DNA from: Paracoccus haematequi
Lineage (GTDB): Bacteria; Pseudomonadota; Alphaproteobacteria; Rhodobacterales; Rhodobacteraceae
Direction: 5' to 3'
Length of the DNA stretch: 43,416 nt
Assembly: GCA_945881965.1 (NCBI GenBank)
Contig: CAMCVS010000019.1
Coordinates: 1-43,416 of the forward strand
In this document: positions 1 through 9,926 of the stretch, in pieces
Layout of the letters: the number at the start of each line of letters is the position of its first letter
How positions within the stretch are numbered: the first letter of the stretch is position 1
Program-made: the position numbers and the translations under genes
The notes under the pieces: generated by a model
Seen by the model: only the letters and a program-made list of their open reading frames with translations
Databases searched by the model: none
What the model was told of the DNA's origin: nothing

Positions 1-29
1 GGCATCGTGCCGCCGCCCGCCCCGCCCAA

Positions 30-614
30 TCAGCCGCGCGCGGCCATCGTGGCCTTTGCCCACCAAGCCATGTCATCCAGCATCGCCTTGGCGGACGGCT
101 TGATGGTGGCTTCGATATCCGTCAGATTGCCCGACCCGCCCAGCCCCGGATGCACGCGATAGAAATCGCCGCCGCCGATGTGGACCGCGTTGCGCACAGG
201 GACCATCTGCAATTCGACCCCGATGGTGCGCAGATGCGACAGCGCCGTCGCCCCGCCCATCGACCCATAGGCAATCGCGCCCATCGGCTTCTTCGCCCAT
301 TCGACATAGGCCTGATCCAGCGCATTCTTCAGCGCGCCGGTGATCGAACGGTTATACTCCGCGACCACAAAGATATAGCCATCGAACCCGGCCAGCAGTT
401 GCTGCCACGCCACGGCAGCGGCATCCTGCGACGGGGCCCAGGCGTTCGAGGCGACCTCGTCGAACATCGGCAGGTTGGCGTCGCGCAGGTCCACCAGCGT
501 GATGTCCATGTCGCCGCGGGCCTCGGCCTCGGCCTTGATCCATTGCGCGGGGATATCGGCAAAGCGGGTGGCGCGCGTGGACCCGATGATGATGGCGATA
601 CGGGGATTGGTCAT
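30..614 (-). CDS. NADPH-dependent FMN reductase family protein
   Basis: A 194-residue flavodoxin-like protein. The N-terminal GSTR phosphate-binding loop (residues 11-14) and the motif EYNRSITGALKNALD near residue 87 match the NADPH-dependent FMN reductase/azoreductase family, which passes hydride from NAD(P)H to FMN or to quinone and azo acceptors in the cytosol. Length is normal for the family and the frame is intact. The ATG at 614 follows an AAAGGG ribosome site. The gene is divergent from cobT, with about 200 bases between them. The physiological substrate cannot be read from the sequence. Confidence 0.88.
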   Translation of the reverse strand: MTNPRIAIIIGSTRATRFADIPAQWIKAEAEARGDMDITLVDLRDANLPMFDEVASNAWAPSQDAAAVAWQQLLAGFDGYIFVVAEYNRSITGALKNALDQAYVEWAKKPMGAIAYGSMGGATALSHLRTIGVELQMVPVRNAVHIGGGDFYRVHPGLGGSGNLTDIEATIKPSAKAMLDDMAWWAKATMAARG

Positions 615-699
615 GTCAGAACCCTTTCAGTGGTCATGTGATGTATTGGAATTAGGCGCTTTGCACCAGCGCGCCAACCCGGTGCCCGCGCAAGCGTTC

Positions 700-790
700 T
701 GTGCGTTTCTGCGCAGCACGCCTGCTACACCCCCCCGGACAGGACTGGCACAAACCGCCGCAACGCGGTCCGGGGGGCTTTTCTTTCGCC
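700..790 (+). terminator. Orphan intrinsic-terminator-like hairpin upstream of cobT
   Basis: CCCCCCGGAC (731-740) is perfectly complementary to GTCCGGGGGG (768-777), and CTTTTCTTTC follows. This gives a 10-bp GC stem with a 27-base loop and a U-rich tail, read on the plus strand. A weaker hairpin (CTGTGCG/TGCGCAG, with G-U pairs) lies just upstream near 700-717. No plus-strand gene precedes it in the window, so it either ends a short untranslated RNA or attenuates transcription into cobT, which starts 26 bases further on. I see no cobalamin-riboswitch B12 box. Confidence 0.5.
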
Positions 791-815
791 GCTGATCCGG
801 GCAATCATCGCGGCC

Positions 816-2684
816 ATGAAAGCACCCAATGACAACCCCGCCGATCCGTTCAAGAAAGCCCTGGCCGAGGCCACAAAGGTCATGGCCAATGACCCCGAAC
901 TGACGGTTGCCTATTCCGTCGATCCGGCGGGCATGTCGGGCGATACCATGCGCCTGCCGCAGGTCAGCCGCCGCATGACCCGCGACGAGGTGCTGCTGGC
1001 GCGCGGCACGGCGGATGCGCTGGCGCTGTATCGCCGCTATCACGATGTTGAAACCCACGCGAAATATCGCCCTCAGGGCCAGATGGCCCGCGACCTCTAT
1101 GAGGCGATGGAAACCGCCCGCTGCGAGGCGATGGGCGCGCGCGACATGCCCGGCACGGCGGTGAACATCGACGCCAAGATCGGGCATGATGCCACCCGCG
1201 CGGGGTTTGACCAGATCACGCAGGCGGCAGACGCGCCGCTGGCGACCGCTGCCGGATATCTGGTGCGCCATCTGGCCACGGGCCGCGACATGCCCAAGGG
1301 CGCGCAGAACGTGATGGACCTGTGGCGCGGCTTTATCGAGGATCAGGCCGGCGGCACGCTGGACGGGCTGGACGCGAAACTGTCCGACCAGACCGAATTT
1401 TCCCGACTGGCGCGACAGATCATCGAAGATCTGGGCTATGGCGACCAGTTGGGCGATGACCCCGACGCGCCCGACCCCGAAGATGACGCCCAGGACGAGG
1501 CGCAAGACGAAGACGCCCCCGACTCGACCGGCGAGGAGGACAGCGAGGACGAGGCCGACGCCGATCCCGAACGCAGCCAGGATGACAGCCAGGACGCGGC
1601 GCAGGCGCAGGTGTCACAAGACGACATGGCGGATCAGGAGTTTGACGAAGACGCCGAAATGCCCGAGGGCGACGCGCCGCTCGAACCCCCGCCGCCTGCG
1701 CCGCACAGCGACGCCGACCCCAACTATGCCGCCTATATCACCGATTTCGACGAGGAAATCGGGGCCGAAGACCTCGCCGACCCCGCCGAACTGGAACGCC
1801 TGCGCGCCTATCTGGATCAGCAGTTGGACCCGCTGAAAGGCGCGGTCAGCCGCTTGGCCAACAAGCTGCAACGCCGCCTGCAGGCGCAGCAGAACCGGTC
1901 CTGGCTGTTCGACATGGAGGAAGGCATCCTTGATGCCGGACGGCTGGCCCGTGTGGTGGCGAACCCGACCACACCCCTGTCGTTCAAGGTCGAAAAAGAC
2001 ACAGAGTTTCGCGACACCGTGGTGACGCTGTTGCTGGACAATTCGGGGTCCATGCGGGGCCGCCCGATCAGCATCGCGGCGATCTGCGCCGATGTGCTGG
2101 CGCGGACGCTGGAACGCTGTTCGGTCAAGGTGGAAATCCTGGGTTTCACCACCCGCGCCTGGAAAGGCGGGCAGGCCCGCGAAAAATGGCTGGCGGATGG
2201 CCGCCCCGCGGGTCCGGGCCGCCTGAACGACCTGCGCCATATCATCTATAAATCCGCCGATGCGCCGTGGCGGCGCTGCCGCGACAATCTGGGCCTGATG
2301 ATGAAAGAGGGCCTGTTGAAGGAAAACATCGACGGCGAGGCGCTGGAATGGGCGCACCGCCGCATGGTCGCGCGGCGCGAAGCGCGCAAGATCCTGATGG
2401 TGATTTCGGATGGCGCGCCGGTGGACGATTCGACGCTGTCGGTCAACCCGGCGAATTTCCTGGAAAAGCACCTGCGCGACGTGATCGCCATGATCGAGAA
2501 ACGCAAGGCGGTTGAACTTCTGGCCATCGGCATCGGCCATGACGTCACGCGCTATTATGGCCGTGCCGTCACCATCACCGATGTCGAACAACTGGCAGGT
2601 GCCATCACCGAACAACTGGCCGCTTTGTTCGACAGCGACCCGCGCAAGCGCGCCCGGGTTCTGGGAATGCGCCGGGTCGGCTGA
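816..2684 (+). CDS. cobT: Cobaltochelatase subunit CobT (aerobic type)
   Basis: A 622-residue protein matching CobT, the large ATPase-partner subunit of the CobN-CobS-CobT complex. The complex inserts Co2+ into hydrogenobyrinic acid a,c-diamide in aerobic cobalamin synthesis. The N-terminal domain is followed by a very acidic Asp/Glu-rich linker (about residues 208-300) and a C-terminal von Willebrand A domain. The domain's MIDAS motif D-N-S-G-S is at residues 408-412. This domain order and the length are typical of alphaproteobacterial CobT. The ATG at 816 has only a weak ribosome site but fits the family start. cobS is not in the window; the upstream neighbour is a divergent flavin reductase. 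A REP-like palindrome follows the stop codon. Confidence 0.93.
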   Translation: MKAPNDNPADPFKKALAEATKVMANDPELTVAYSVDPAGMSGDTMRLPQVSRRMTRDEVLLARGTADALALYRRYHDVETHAKYRPQGQMARDLYEAMETARCEAMGARDMPGTAVNIDAKIGHDATRAGFDQITQAADAPLATAAGYLVRHLATGRDMPKGAQNVMDLWRGFIEDQAGGTLDGLDAKLSDQTEFSRLARQIIEDLGYGDQLGDDPDAPDPEDDAQDEAQDEDAPDSTGEEDSEDEADADPERSQDDSQDAAQAQVSQDDMADQEFDEDAEMPEGDAPLEPPPPAPHSDADPNYAAYITDFDEEIGAEDLADPAELERLRAYLDQQLDPLKGAVSRLANKLQRRLQAQQNRSWLFDMEEGILDAGRLARVVANPTTPLSFKVEKDTEFRDTVVTLLLDNSGSMRGRPISIAAICADVLARTLERCSVKVEILGFTTRAWKGGQAREKWLADGRPAGPGRLNDLRHIIYKSADAPWRRCRDNLGLMMKEGLLKENIDGEALEWAHRRMVARREARKILMVISDGAPVDDSTLSVNPANFLEKHLRDVIAMIEKRKAVELLAIGIGHDVTRYYGRAVTITDVEQLAGAITEQLAALFDSDPRKRARVLGMRRVG

Positions 2685-2690
2685 TGTCGC

Positions 2691-2760
2691 AGGGGGGCGC
2701 TGCCCCCCTCGGCCTGCGGCCTCACCCCTCGGGATAGTTGGAAACCAGAGAAGCCAGAAG
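2691..2760 (+). repeat. REP-like palindromic intergenic repeat, copy 1
   Basis: AGGGGGGC (2691-2698), a three-base loop and GCCCCCCT (2702-2709) form a perfect 8-bp hairpin. After it come a second GC-rich arm and the tail CGGGATA...GGAAACCAGAGAAGCC. The same hairpin and tail recur at 22164-22224 and, with a diverged tail, at 41234-41290. All three copies lie between genes and read the same way on the plus strand. It lies just after the cobT stop and could also serve as a 3' end. Confidence 0.65.
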
Positions 2761-2839
2761 CGGTGCAGGCTGCACACAACGCCGTGATGCCATGTGCCGA
2801 GACATCATCCAGACCTAGTTGTTCTGTGGGGGATAAGTG

Positions 2840-3403
2840 ATGCTGCGTTTTGTGATCGCCGTTCTTATCTTGCTGGCACGGCCCGCCGCTGCTGTCCCGA
2901 CGCGGTACATGATGGAAACGAAAGGGTCCACTGTCGGGTTCGAGACGGATTTCGGCCCGGACCGCATCACCGGTGCCTTTACGGTCAGTCGCGCCGATCT
3001 GACGGTGGATTTCGACGATGTGACCAACACCAAGGTGGCCGTGACGCTGGACACCAGCCGCGCCAGCGCCAGTTTTCCCTTTGCCGCGCAGGCGATGAAA
3101 GGGCCCAAGGTGCTGGATTCCGACAATTTTCCCGAGATCACCTTTGTCAGCCGCGCCGTGCGCCGCGTGGGCGACGGGGCCAAGGTGGAGGGGGCCTTGA
3201 CGATCCGTGGCGTGACGCGGCCCGTGACGCTGGACGCCACCATCTACCGTGTGCAGGGCAGCGCCGCGATGGATTTCAGCCGCTTGACGGTGCGGCTGAC
3301 CGGTGCGGTCAAGCGCAGCGATTATGGTGCGACCGGCTGGGCGGATATGGTCGGCGATCAGGTGCGCATCGACATCCGCGCCCAGATTGCACGGGTGAAG
3401 TGA
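2840..3403 (+). CDS. YceI family periplasmic protein
   Basis: About 187 residues. A hydrophobic N-terminus ending near RPAAA-V is a Sec signal peptide, so the mature protein is periplasmic. The body carries YceI-family features: TKGSTVGFETDF, a KGPKVLDSDNFPEITF segment and TIRGVTRPVTLDA. YceI proteins have a lipocalin-like fold that binds long isoprenoid chains such as quinones. A GTG at 2837 is directly in front of the ATG at 2840. The GGGGGA ribosome site ends at 2833, which suits the ATG better. The cytochrome b561 gene starts four bases after the stop, a common pairing that suggests a shared quinone-linked role. Confidence 0.88.
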   Translation: MLRFVIAVLILLARPAAAVPTRYMMETKGSTVGFETDFGPDRITGAFTVSRADLTVDFDDVTNTKVAVTLDTSRASASFPFAAQAMKGPKVLDSDNFPEITFVSRAVRRVGDGAKVEGALTIRGVTRPVTLDATIYRVQGSAAMDFSRLTVRLTGAVKRSDYGATGWADMVGDQVRIDIRAQIARVK

Positions 3404-3407
3404 CGCG

Positions 3408-3947
3408 ATGCGGCTGGTCAATACGCCTGACGGTTTCGGTCTGGTCAGCCGCACCCTGCACTGGGCCATGGCAGCGGGTCTGATCGGGACGCTGGTGCTG
3501 GGCACGCGGATCGCCGACATGCAGCCCGCACTGGCCAACCTGTGGCTCTACGGCGCGCATAAATCCAGCTGGCTGATCCTGCTGGGTCTGGTGCTGCTGC
3601 GGCTGGTCTGGCACCGGATCAGCCCGCCGCCTGCCCCGCTTGGGGTGTGGGACGCGCTGGAACAGCGGTTGGCGCGGGCAGCGCATCGGCTGCTGTACGG
3701 GCTGATGATCGCGGTGCCCCTGTCGGGCTATGTCGCCAGCTCGGCGACCGGGATCGACGTGATGCTGTTTGACCGCTGGGTGATGCCGCGTCTGGCCCCT
3801 GTGTCGGCGGCGTGGGAGGCGGCGGGTTTTGCCCTGCACGCAGGGCTGACCAAGCTGTTGATGGCCGTCATCGTGGTGCATGTCGCGGGGGCCCTGATCC
3901 GCGCATGGGTCGGGGACGGCACGTTGCGGCGGATGCTGCGCGGCTGA
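3408..3947 (+). CDS. Cytochrome b/b561 family membrane protein
   Basis: A 179-residue protein with four hydrophobic segments (about 18-36, 53-69, 93-112 and 145-165). The pattern of histidines (H18, H51, H93, H144, H158) fits the bacterial di-haem cytochrome b561 family. These inner-membrane proteins move electrons between quinol and an acceptor. The gene begins four bases after yceI and is almost certainly co-transcribed with it. The redox partner is unknown; the neighbouring YceI protein is the obvious candidate for carrying an isoprenoid or quinone. Confidence 0.88.
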   Translation: MRLVNTPDGFGLVSRTLHWAMAAGLIGTLVLGTRIADMQPALANLWLYGAHKSSWLILLGLVLLRLVWHRISPPPAPLGVWDALEQRLARAAHRLLYGLMIAVPLSGYVASSATGIDVMLFDRWVMPRLAPVSAAWEAAGFALHAGLTKLLMAVIVVHVAGALIRAWVGDGTLRRMLRG

Positions 3948-4033
3948 AGGGTCAAGGCAAGGCCAGATCGCCGCAGGGGGTTGCGCGCGGGCGGGGGCTG
4001 GGCTTGACTGCCACCGACACACGGGGACGGATC

Positions 4034-5836
4034 ATGCTGCAAACCTTTTCAGAGACGGCAAGCCCGGACTTGGGCGCGGCCCGCGTGGCGGCCCTGCGCA
4101 CCCAGATGGCGCGGGCGGGGTTGGCGGGGTTTCTGGTGCCGCGCGCCGATGCCCATCAGGGCGAATACGTGGCGCCGCGCGATGACCGGCTGGTCTGGCT
4201 GACCGGGTTCACCGGATCGGCGGGGTTTTGCGCTGTGCTGGCAGATCGTGCGGGCGTGTTCATTGACGGGCGCTATCGGACGCAGGTCAAGGCGCAGGTC
4301 GATCTGGCGGTGTTCACGCCCGTTCCCTGGCCCGAGGTCCGGCTGGGGCCGTGGCTGCGCGATGCGCTGCCTGCCGGGGGGCGGGTGAGTTTTGATCCGT
4401 GGTTGCACACCCCCGATCAGATCAGCGAGGCCGAGGCAGCCTTGGCCGGATCGGGCGTGACGCTGGTGCCCTGCGCCAATCTGGTCGATGCGATCTGGCC
4501 GGATCAGCCCGCCCCGCCCATGGGCCGGGTCAGCGTCTATCCCGATGCGCTGGCGGGCGCGGCGCATGACGCCAAACGCGCGCGGTTGGCAGAGGGCTTG
4601 CGCGCGGCGGGTCAAAAGTCCGCCGTGATCACCTTGCCCGACAGTCTGGCCTGGCTGTTGAATATCCGGGGCACGGATATCCCCAAGAACCCGCTGCCGC
4701 ATGGCTTTGCAATCCTGCATGATGATGCCCGCGTTTCGCTGTTTATCGCAGCGGAAAAGCTGGATGAGGCGGTGCGCGCGCATCTGGGCGCGGCGATCAG
4801 CCTGCATGATCCGGCGGAATTTGCGCCCGCCTTGCGCGCGCTGTCTGGCCCGGTGCGGGTGGACCGCGCCAGCGCCCCGATGCAGGTGGTGCTGGAACTG
4901 GAAGGCGCGGGCATCCCTTGGGTGGCGGGACAAGACCCCTGCATCCTGCCCAAGGCCACCAAGACCGAAGCCGAAATCGCCGCCACCCGCGACGCCCATC
5001 TGCGCGACGGCGCGGCGGTGGTCGAATTTCTGGCTTGGTATGACGCGCAGCCGGTGGGCAGCCTGACCGAGATCGACATCGTCACCGCGCTGGAAGGGTT
5101 CCGCCGCGCCACCAACGCCTTGCGCGACATCTCGTTTGATACCATCGCGGGCACCGGCCCGAACGGTGCGGTGATCCATTACCGCGTGACGGACGCCAGC
5201 AACCGCCGTCTGGAACCGGGGCAGATCATCGTGGTGGACAGCGGCGGGCAGTACCTTGACGGCACGACCGACATCACCCGCACCCTGCCCGTGGGCCCCC
5301 CGCCGCCCGAGGCCGTCACGCAATTCACCCGCGTCTTGCAGGGCATGATCGCAATGTCGCGGCTGCGGTTTCCGCGCGGGCTGGCGGGGCGGGATATCGA
5401 CGCCATCGCGCGCTATCCGCTCTGGCTGGCCGGGCAGGACTATGACCACGGCACCGGGCATGGCGTGGGCGTCTACCTCTGCGTCCATGAAGGGCCGCAG
5501 CGGATCAGCCGCATGTCCGAGGTGCCGTTGCAACCCGGCATGATCCTGTCCAATGAGCCCGGATATTACCGCGAGGGCGCGTTCGGCATCCGGATCGAGA
5601 ACCTGATCCTTGTCACCGACGCGCCGCCGCTGGCGGGGGCCGATGCCCGCGCCATGCTGGCCTTCGAGACACTGACCTTTGCGCCGATTGACCGCCGGTT
5701 GATGGATGTCGCCGCCCTGACCGGGCCGGAACGGGCGTGGATCGACAGCTATCACGCGCAATGCCGCGCCATGCTGGCCTCTCGGGTCAGCGCGGCGGCG
5801 CGTCTGTGGCTGGAACAGGCGACCGCGCCACTTTAA
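4034..5836 (+). CDS. pepP: Xaa-Pro aminopeptidase (M24B, creatinase/prolidase fold)
   Basis: A 600-residue cytosolic metallopeptidase that removes an N-terminal residue ahead of proline. Two creatinase-like N-terminal domains are followed by the pita-bread catalytic domain. All five metal ligands are visible: D402 and D413 (in [17 protein letters not shown]), H476 (in GTGHGVG), E508 (in NEPGYY) and E522 (in IRIENL). Length fits the large APP1-like class rather than the 440-residue E. coli PepP. The ATG at 4034 sits behind GGGGACGG. An in-frame extension back to 3812 overlaps the b561 gene and is not used. The symbol is given by family, not by proven orthology. Confidence 0.9.
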   Translation: MLQTFSETASPDLGAARVAALRTQMARAGLAGFLVPRADAHQGEYVAPRDDRLVWLTGFTGSAGFCAVLADRAGVFIDGRYRTQVKAQVDLAVFTPVPWPEVRLGPWLRDALPAGGRVSFDPWLHTPDQISEAEAALAGSGVTLVPCANLVDAIWPDQPAPPMGRVSVYPDALAGAAHDAKRARLAEGLRAAGQKSAVITLPDSLAWLLNIRGTDIPKNPLPHGFAILHDDARVSLFIAAEKLDEAVRAHLGAAISLHDPAEFAPALRALSGPVRVDRASAPMQVVLELEGAGIPWVAGQDPCILPKATKTEAEIAATRDAHLRDGAAVVEFLAWYDAQPVGSLTEIDIVTALEGFRRATNALRDISFDTIAGTGPNGAVIHYRVTDASNRRLEPGQIIVVDSGGQYLDGTTDITRTLPVGPPPPEAVTQFTRVLQGMIAMSRLRFPRGLAGRDIDAIARYPLWLAGQDYDHGTGHGVGVYLCVHEGPQRISRMSEVPLQPGMILSNEPGYYREGAFGIRIENLILVTDAPPLAGADARAMLAFETLTFAPIDRRLMDVAALTGPERAWIDSYHAQCRAMLASRVSAAARLWLEQATAPL

Positions 5837-5910
5837 GCCGCGCCTTGGCTGTCACACGAACGACATGGAAACCGGACAGGACGTCCGTAACAACACAAGG
5901 GGACAGACCA

Positions 5911-6255
5911 ATGACCGAACATATCCGCATCCGCGCCGCCGAAGGCACCTGGGTCGTGCGCGCCGGGGGGGCCGTTCTGGGCGAATCCGATGCCGCGCTG
6001 GAACTGACCGAAGGGGCATCGCCCTTTGTGATCTATTTCCCGCGCGACGACATCGCGATGACCTTTCTGGACAAGACCGACCACCAGACCACCTGCGCGC
6101 ACAAGGGCGTGGCGAGTTACTATTCCATCGTCACCAAAAGCCGCACCATCGCCAACGCGGTCTGGTCCTATGAAGACCCCAAACCCGGCATGGAACGCAT
6201 CGCGGGCCATCTGGCATTCTATGCCAGCGATCTGGTGACGGTCGAGCGGGTCTGA
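5911..6255 (+). CDS. DUF427 family protein
   Basis: A 114-residue protein matching the DUF427 family: ...GTWVVRAGG near the start, YFPRDDIAM and a HKGVASYYS segment in the middle, and [21 protein letters not shown] towards the end. The family forms a small beta barrel of unknown biochemical function. The ATG at 5911 follows AAGGGGACA. The stop at 6255 is only six bases from the stop of the convergent recN gene. It may be co-transcribed with pepP across a 74-base gap. Confidence 0.85.
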   Translation: MTEHIRIRAAEGTWVVRAGGAVLGESDAALELTEGASPFVIYFPRDDIAMTFLDKTDHQTTCAHKGVASYYSIVTKSRTIANAVWSYEDPKPGMERIAGHLAFYASDLVTVERV

Positions 6256-6261
6256 TCCGCG

Positions 6262-7926
6262 TTACGCCGCTGTGCGCGCCGCGTCCAGCAGGGCGCGGGC
6301 CGCACCGCGCGCCTCGTCGGTGATACGGTCACCGGCGACCATGCGCGCGATTTCATCGACGCGCGCCGCCATGTCCAGCGGCACGACGGTGGACAGGGTC
6401 GCCTCGCCCTCGACGCGCTTTTCGACGCGCCAATGATGCCCGCCAAGCGCCGCCACCTGCGGGCTGTGCGTCACGACCAACACCTGACCGGACACCGCAA
6501 GCGCGGCCAGACGGCGGCCCACGGCATCGGCGGTGGCCCCGCCCACACCCCGGTCAATCTCGTCAAAGATCATCGTGCGCCCCGCCTTGGTGCCCGACAG
6601 GCAGACCTTGAGCGCCAGCATGAACCGGCTCAACTCGCCACCTGACGCGATCTTGCCCAAGGGGCCGGGGGGCGCGCCGGGGTTGGTGGCGACGGTGAAC
6701 TCGACCGCATCGACGCCATCGGGGCCGGGGTCAGCCGCGCCCACGCCGGTGGTGAACCGCGCGCGTTCCATCTTCAGCGGCGCGAGTTCGCCCGCGACGG
6801 CCGTATCCAGATGCAGCGCCGCCGTGCGCCGCGCGCCGGTCAGGGCGGCAGCGGCCGCGCGATAGGCGGCATCCGCCTCGACCGCCGCGCGTTTCAGCGC
6901 TGCGATATGCCCGGTGCCTGCGTCCAGCGCGGCCAAGCGCCCGCGCAGGTCATCCGCCAGCGCGGATAGATCATCGGCGGCCACGCCATGTTTGCGCGCC
7001 AGCGCACGGATCGCGAACAGCCGTTCCTCGCAGCGTTCCAGTGCATGGGGATCGACGTCCAGCGCATCCAGCGCGCGTTCCACCCCGGCCTGCGCATCCG
7101 ACAATTCGTTGAACGCGCGTCCCAGCGCGGCGATGGCGGCGTCCAGTTGCCCATCCGCCTGCCCCGCCACCCCATCCAGCCAGCGCATCGCATCCGCCAG
7201 CGCGGTTTCTGCCGCCTCCGGCCCCAACAGCGCCAGCGCGCGCGCCAGATCATCGCGGATCCGCGCGCCCCCCTGCATCCGCCGCCGTGCCACGTCCAGC
7301 GTCGCCTCTTCGCCGGGTTCAGGCGACAGGCGGTCCAACTCGGCCACCGCATGGCGCAGGAAATCTTCCTCGGACCGGATTGCGGCCAGATCGGCTTCAG
7401 CGGATGCCAGTTCACGCGCGGCGCGCGCCCGCGCGGTCCATGCGGCGCGGGTGGCATCCTGCAACGGTCCATGCCCGCCAAAGCTGTCCAGAATGGCGCG
7501 GTGGCCGCGCGGGTCCAACAGGCCGCGATCGTCATGCTGGCCGTGCAATTCCACCAGCGTATCGGAAATCGCCCGCAGCACATCGCCACTGGTGCGGCGG
7601 TCATTGACCCAAGCGGTCTTGCGCCCGTCGGCGGTATTGATGCGGCGCAGGATCAATTCGTCATCCGCAGGCAACCCGGCATCCAGCAGCACTGCGCGCG
7701 CGGCGTGATCCGCGGGCAGGTCGAACACCGCCACCACCTCGCCCTGCGCCGCGCCTTGGCGGACCAGTTCCGCCCGCCCGCGCCAGCCCAGCACAAAGCC
7801 CAGACTGTCCAGCAGGATCGACTTGCCCGCGCCGGTTTCGCCGGTCAGCACGTTCAGACCGGGCTGGAACATCAGTTCCAGCCGGTCGATCAGCAACATG
7901 TCCCGGATTTCAAGCGTGCGCAGCAT
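6262..7926 (-). CDS. recN: DNA repair protein RecN
   Basis: A 554-residue SMC-like ATPase acting in recombinational repair of double-strand breaks. Walker A is GETGAGKS at residues 29-36. A long alpha-helical coiled coil fills the middle. The signature ASGGELSRFMLALK and Walker B TMIFDEIDRGVGG lie near the C-terminus. The ATG at 7926 is preceded by GCGAGGGA and gives the usual MLRTLEIRDM N-terminus; a nine-residue upstream extension is less likely. It follows bamD by 33 bases on the same strand. That places it at the end of the lpxC-bamD-recN tail of the cell-envelope series. Confidence 0.95.
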   Translation of the reverse strand: MLRTLEIRDMLLIDRLELMFQPGLNVLTGETGAGKSILLDSLGFVLGWRGRAELVRQGAAQGEVVAVFDLPADHAARAVLLDAGLPADDELILRRINTADGRKTAWVNDRRTSGDVLRAISDTLVELHGQHDDRGLLDPRGHRAILDSFGGHGPLQDATRAAWTARARAARELASAEADLAAIRSEEDFLRHAVAELDRLSPEPGEEATLDVARRRMQGGARIRDDLARALALLGPEAAETALADAMRWLDGVAGQADGQLDAAIAALGRAFNELSDAQAGVERALDALDVDPHALERCEERLFAIRALARKHGVAADDLSALADDLRGRLAALDAGTGHIAALKRAAVEADAAYRAAAAALTGARRTAALHLDTAVAGELAPLKMERARFTTGVGAADPGPDGVDAVEFTVATNPGAPPGPLGKIASGGELSRFMLALKVCLSGTKAGRTMIFDEIDRGVGGATADAVGRRLAALAVSGQVLVVTHSPQVAALGGHHWRVEKRVEGEATLSTVVPLDMAARVDEIARMVAGDRITDEARGAARALLDAARTAA

Positions 7927-7959
7927 GGTCCCTCGCAGGATGGGTGACCCCATCCCTCC

Positions 7960-8859
7960 TTACAACCACTGGCCCTTGATGGTCTGCCGATAAATCTGCC
8001 CCAGCCAGCTGTCACCGCGCGCCTTGGCTTCCAGGCCCTTGCCGGTCAACAGCTTGAAGCTGTCCTGATACCACTCCGAGCTTTGGAAATTGTGGCCCAA
8101 AATGGCCCCCGCCGTCTGCGCCTCGTCGTTCAGGCCTAGGATCAGATAGGCCTCGACCAGACGGTGCAGCGCCTCGGCGGTGTGGCTGGTGGTCTGGAAA
8201 TCCTCAACCACCGCGCGGAATCGATTGATCGCCGCCGGGTAATGCTGTTTCTTCAGATAGAAACGACCAATTTCCATTTCCTTTGACGCAAGATGGTCAA
8301 AGGCCAGATCGAATTTAAGGATCGACGACCGGGCATATTCGCTTTCAGGATAGCGCTCGATCACGGTGCGCAGCGATTGCAGCGCTTGGAACGTCAGGCC
8401 CTGATCGCGGCCCACCTCGTCGATCTGATCGTAATAGGACAGCGCAAGCAGGTACTGCGCATAGGCCGCGTCATCATCCAGCGGATAGAAATCAATATAG
8501 CGCTGCGCGGCCGACCGGCTTTGTTCGTAGTCCTTGGCCTGATGGAACGAAAACGCCTGCATGATCAGGCCGCGTTTGGTCCAGTCCGAATAGGGATAAA
8601 GCCGTTCGATTTCACCGAAAAAGAATGCCGCGTCCTCGGGGCGTTTGCGGTCGAGTTCAAACTCGCCACGGGTAAAGATCTGTTCGGCAGTATAGGTTTC
8701 CAGCGGGGTGTTCGACAGGCGGGGGTCTTTGCTGTCATTGCAGGCGGCCAATGTGACCAGCAAAACGCCGATGCCGATTGCCTTGGCCAGACGGCGCTGC
8801 GCGCCCCCCTGCATCCGGACCTGCGCCAATGACCGCGCCTGGAACCGCTTGCCTGCCAT
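7960..8859 (-). CDS. bamD: Outer membrane assembly lipoprotein BamD
   Basis: About 299 residues. The lipobox LVTLAAC makes this a lipoprotein (Cys40 from the ATG at 8859). TPR-like helical repeats follow, typical of BamD/ComL/YfiO. BamD works with BamA in folding beta-barrel proteins into the outer membrane. The start is uncertain. The ATG at 8859 has an AGGGG site about ten bases upstream. An internal ATG at 8814 would give a more usual 25-residue signal peptide but has a weak ribosome site. A GTG at 8868 is also in frame. The gene lies between lpxC and recN, the usual alphaproteobacterial order. Confidence 0.92.
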   Translation of the reverse strand: MAGKRFQARSLAQVRMQGGAQRRLAKAIGIGVLLVTLAACNDSKDPRLSNTPLETYTAEQIFTRGEFELDRKRPEDAAFFFGEIERLYPYSDWTKRGLIMQAFSFHQAKDYEQSRSAAQRYIDFYPLDDDAAYAQYLLALSYYDQIDEVGRDQGLTFQALQSLRTVIERYPESEYARSSILKFDLAFDHLASKEMEIGRFYLKKQHYPAAINRFRAVVEDFQTTSHTAEALHRLVEAYLILGLNDEAQTAGAILGHNFQSSEWYQDSFKLLTGKGLEAKARGDSWLGQIYRQTIKGQWL

Positions 8860-8942
8860 GCCCGTCACACCCCTGTCTACCTGCCGGTGCCTGCGCGCCG
8901 GACCCGATTTCCACCGGGTCTAGCACAGATAAATCCGGGGCA

Positions 8943-8962
8943 AAACGCCTTTGGCGCAAAAT
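8943..8962 (-). terminator. Weak terminator-like hairpin after lpxC
   Basis: On the minus strand GCGCC, AAA and GGCGT form a short five-pair stem followed by TTTTG. It lies about 45 bases beyond the lpxC stop and before bamD. The stem is short, so it may only attenuate transcription or be chance. Confidence 0.3.
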
Positions 8963-9005
8963 GTTGTGTGTTTGCGCGGCGGCTTGCCAATGCTGGACAC
9001 GCGGC

Positions 9006-9926
9006 TCAGGCGACCTTGGGCAATTCGCCCGGATGCACGCCCGCGCCGGGCAATTGCGCGGCCTGTGCGGCATCGCAGACCACCATGCGAAACGCGGTCG
9101 GGTCCGAAAACAGCTTGCGCAGCAGATCATTGGTCAGCGCATGGCCCGCGCGATGCCCGGTATAAAGCCCGATCAGCGGCGCCCCCGCCAGCGCCAGATC
9201 GCCGAGCGCATCCAGCATCTTGTGGCGCACCGCCTCGTCGGCATGGCGCAACCCGCCGGGGGTCAGCACCTTTGCGCCGTCCACCACCACCGCATTGTCC
9301 AGCGTCCCGCCCAAGGCCAGACCCTGCGCCCGCATCGCATCCACATCCGCCTTGCGGCAGAAGGTGCGGCTGTCGCTCAGCTCGCGCACGAAACTGCCGT
9401 TGGCCATGTTCAGCGTCTTGGTCTGCACTCCGATGGCCTGATCGGCAAAGTCGATGTGAAATTCGATCCGCAGCCCCGCGCCGGGGTCCAGCCGCGCAAA
9501 GGCATCGCCGCGCCGCACGTCGACGGGTTTCAGCACCTCGATGGCGCGCACCGGCGTGGCCAATTGTTGCAGTCCGGTGGCCAGAATGGCGCGGACGAAC
9601 TCCACGGCGGACCCGTCAAGGATCGGCACCTCGGGGCCGTCGATATCGACAATCGCGTTATGCACCCCGCAGCCCGCCAGCGCCGCCATGACGTGTTCGA
9701 TGGTCGAAACCGACACACCGGCCGCGTTTTCGATCAGGGTGCAGAGCGGCGATTGATGCACCGCATCCCACCGCGCCGGAATCATCGCGTCGCGGTCGGT
9801 GATATCGACGCGACGAAACCAGATACCGTATTCCGCCGAGGCCGGACGGATCACCAGACGCGCAGGCGCCCCGGAATGCAGGCCCCGCCCGGTCAGCACA
9901 ATCGCGGATTTGAGTGTCGTTTGCAC
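9006..9926 (-). CDS. lpxC: UDP-3-O-acyl-N-acetylglucosamine deacetylase LpxC
   Basis: A 306-residue zinc amidase carrying out the committed step of lipid A synthesis, removal of acetate from UDP-3-O-acyl-GlcNAc in the cytosol. Zinc ligands H78 (STIEHVMAAL), H235 and D239 (HKMLD) and the catalytic H262 (GHRAGH) are all present. Length equals the E. coli enzyme. I chose the GTG at 9926: GGGG lies seven bases upstream and it gives the conserved QTTLKSAIVLTGRGLHSG start. The open frame extends back to 10115 without family similarity. It follows ftsZ across a 223-base gap holding a terminator, so it probably has its own promoter. Confidence 0.95.
   Translation of the reverse strand: MQTTLKSAIVLTGRGLHSGAPARLVIRPASAEYGIWFRRVDITDRDAMIPARWDAVHQSPLCTLIENAAGVSVSTIEHVMAALAGCGVHNAIVDIDGPEVPILDGSAVEFVRAILATGLQQLATPVRAIEVLKPVDVRRGDAFARLDPGAGLRIEFHIDFADQAIGVQTKTLNMANGSFVRELSDSRTFCRKADVDAMRAQGLALGGTLDNAVVVDGAKVLTPGGLRHADEAVRHKMLDALGDLALAGAPLIGLYTGHRAGHALTNDLLRKLFSDPTAFRMVVCDAAQAAQLPGAGVHPGELPKVA

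Noticed and set aside
731-777. Cobalamin riboswitch before cobT
   Set aside because: The hairpin has no B12-box or conserved core; only a terminator-like stem is supported.
1614-2777. Long minus-strand frame opposite cobT
   Set aside because: It is the antisense shadow of a GC-rich gene whose plus-strand product is clearly CobT.
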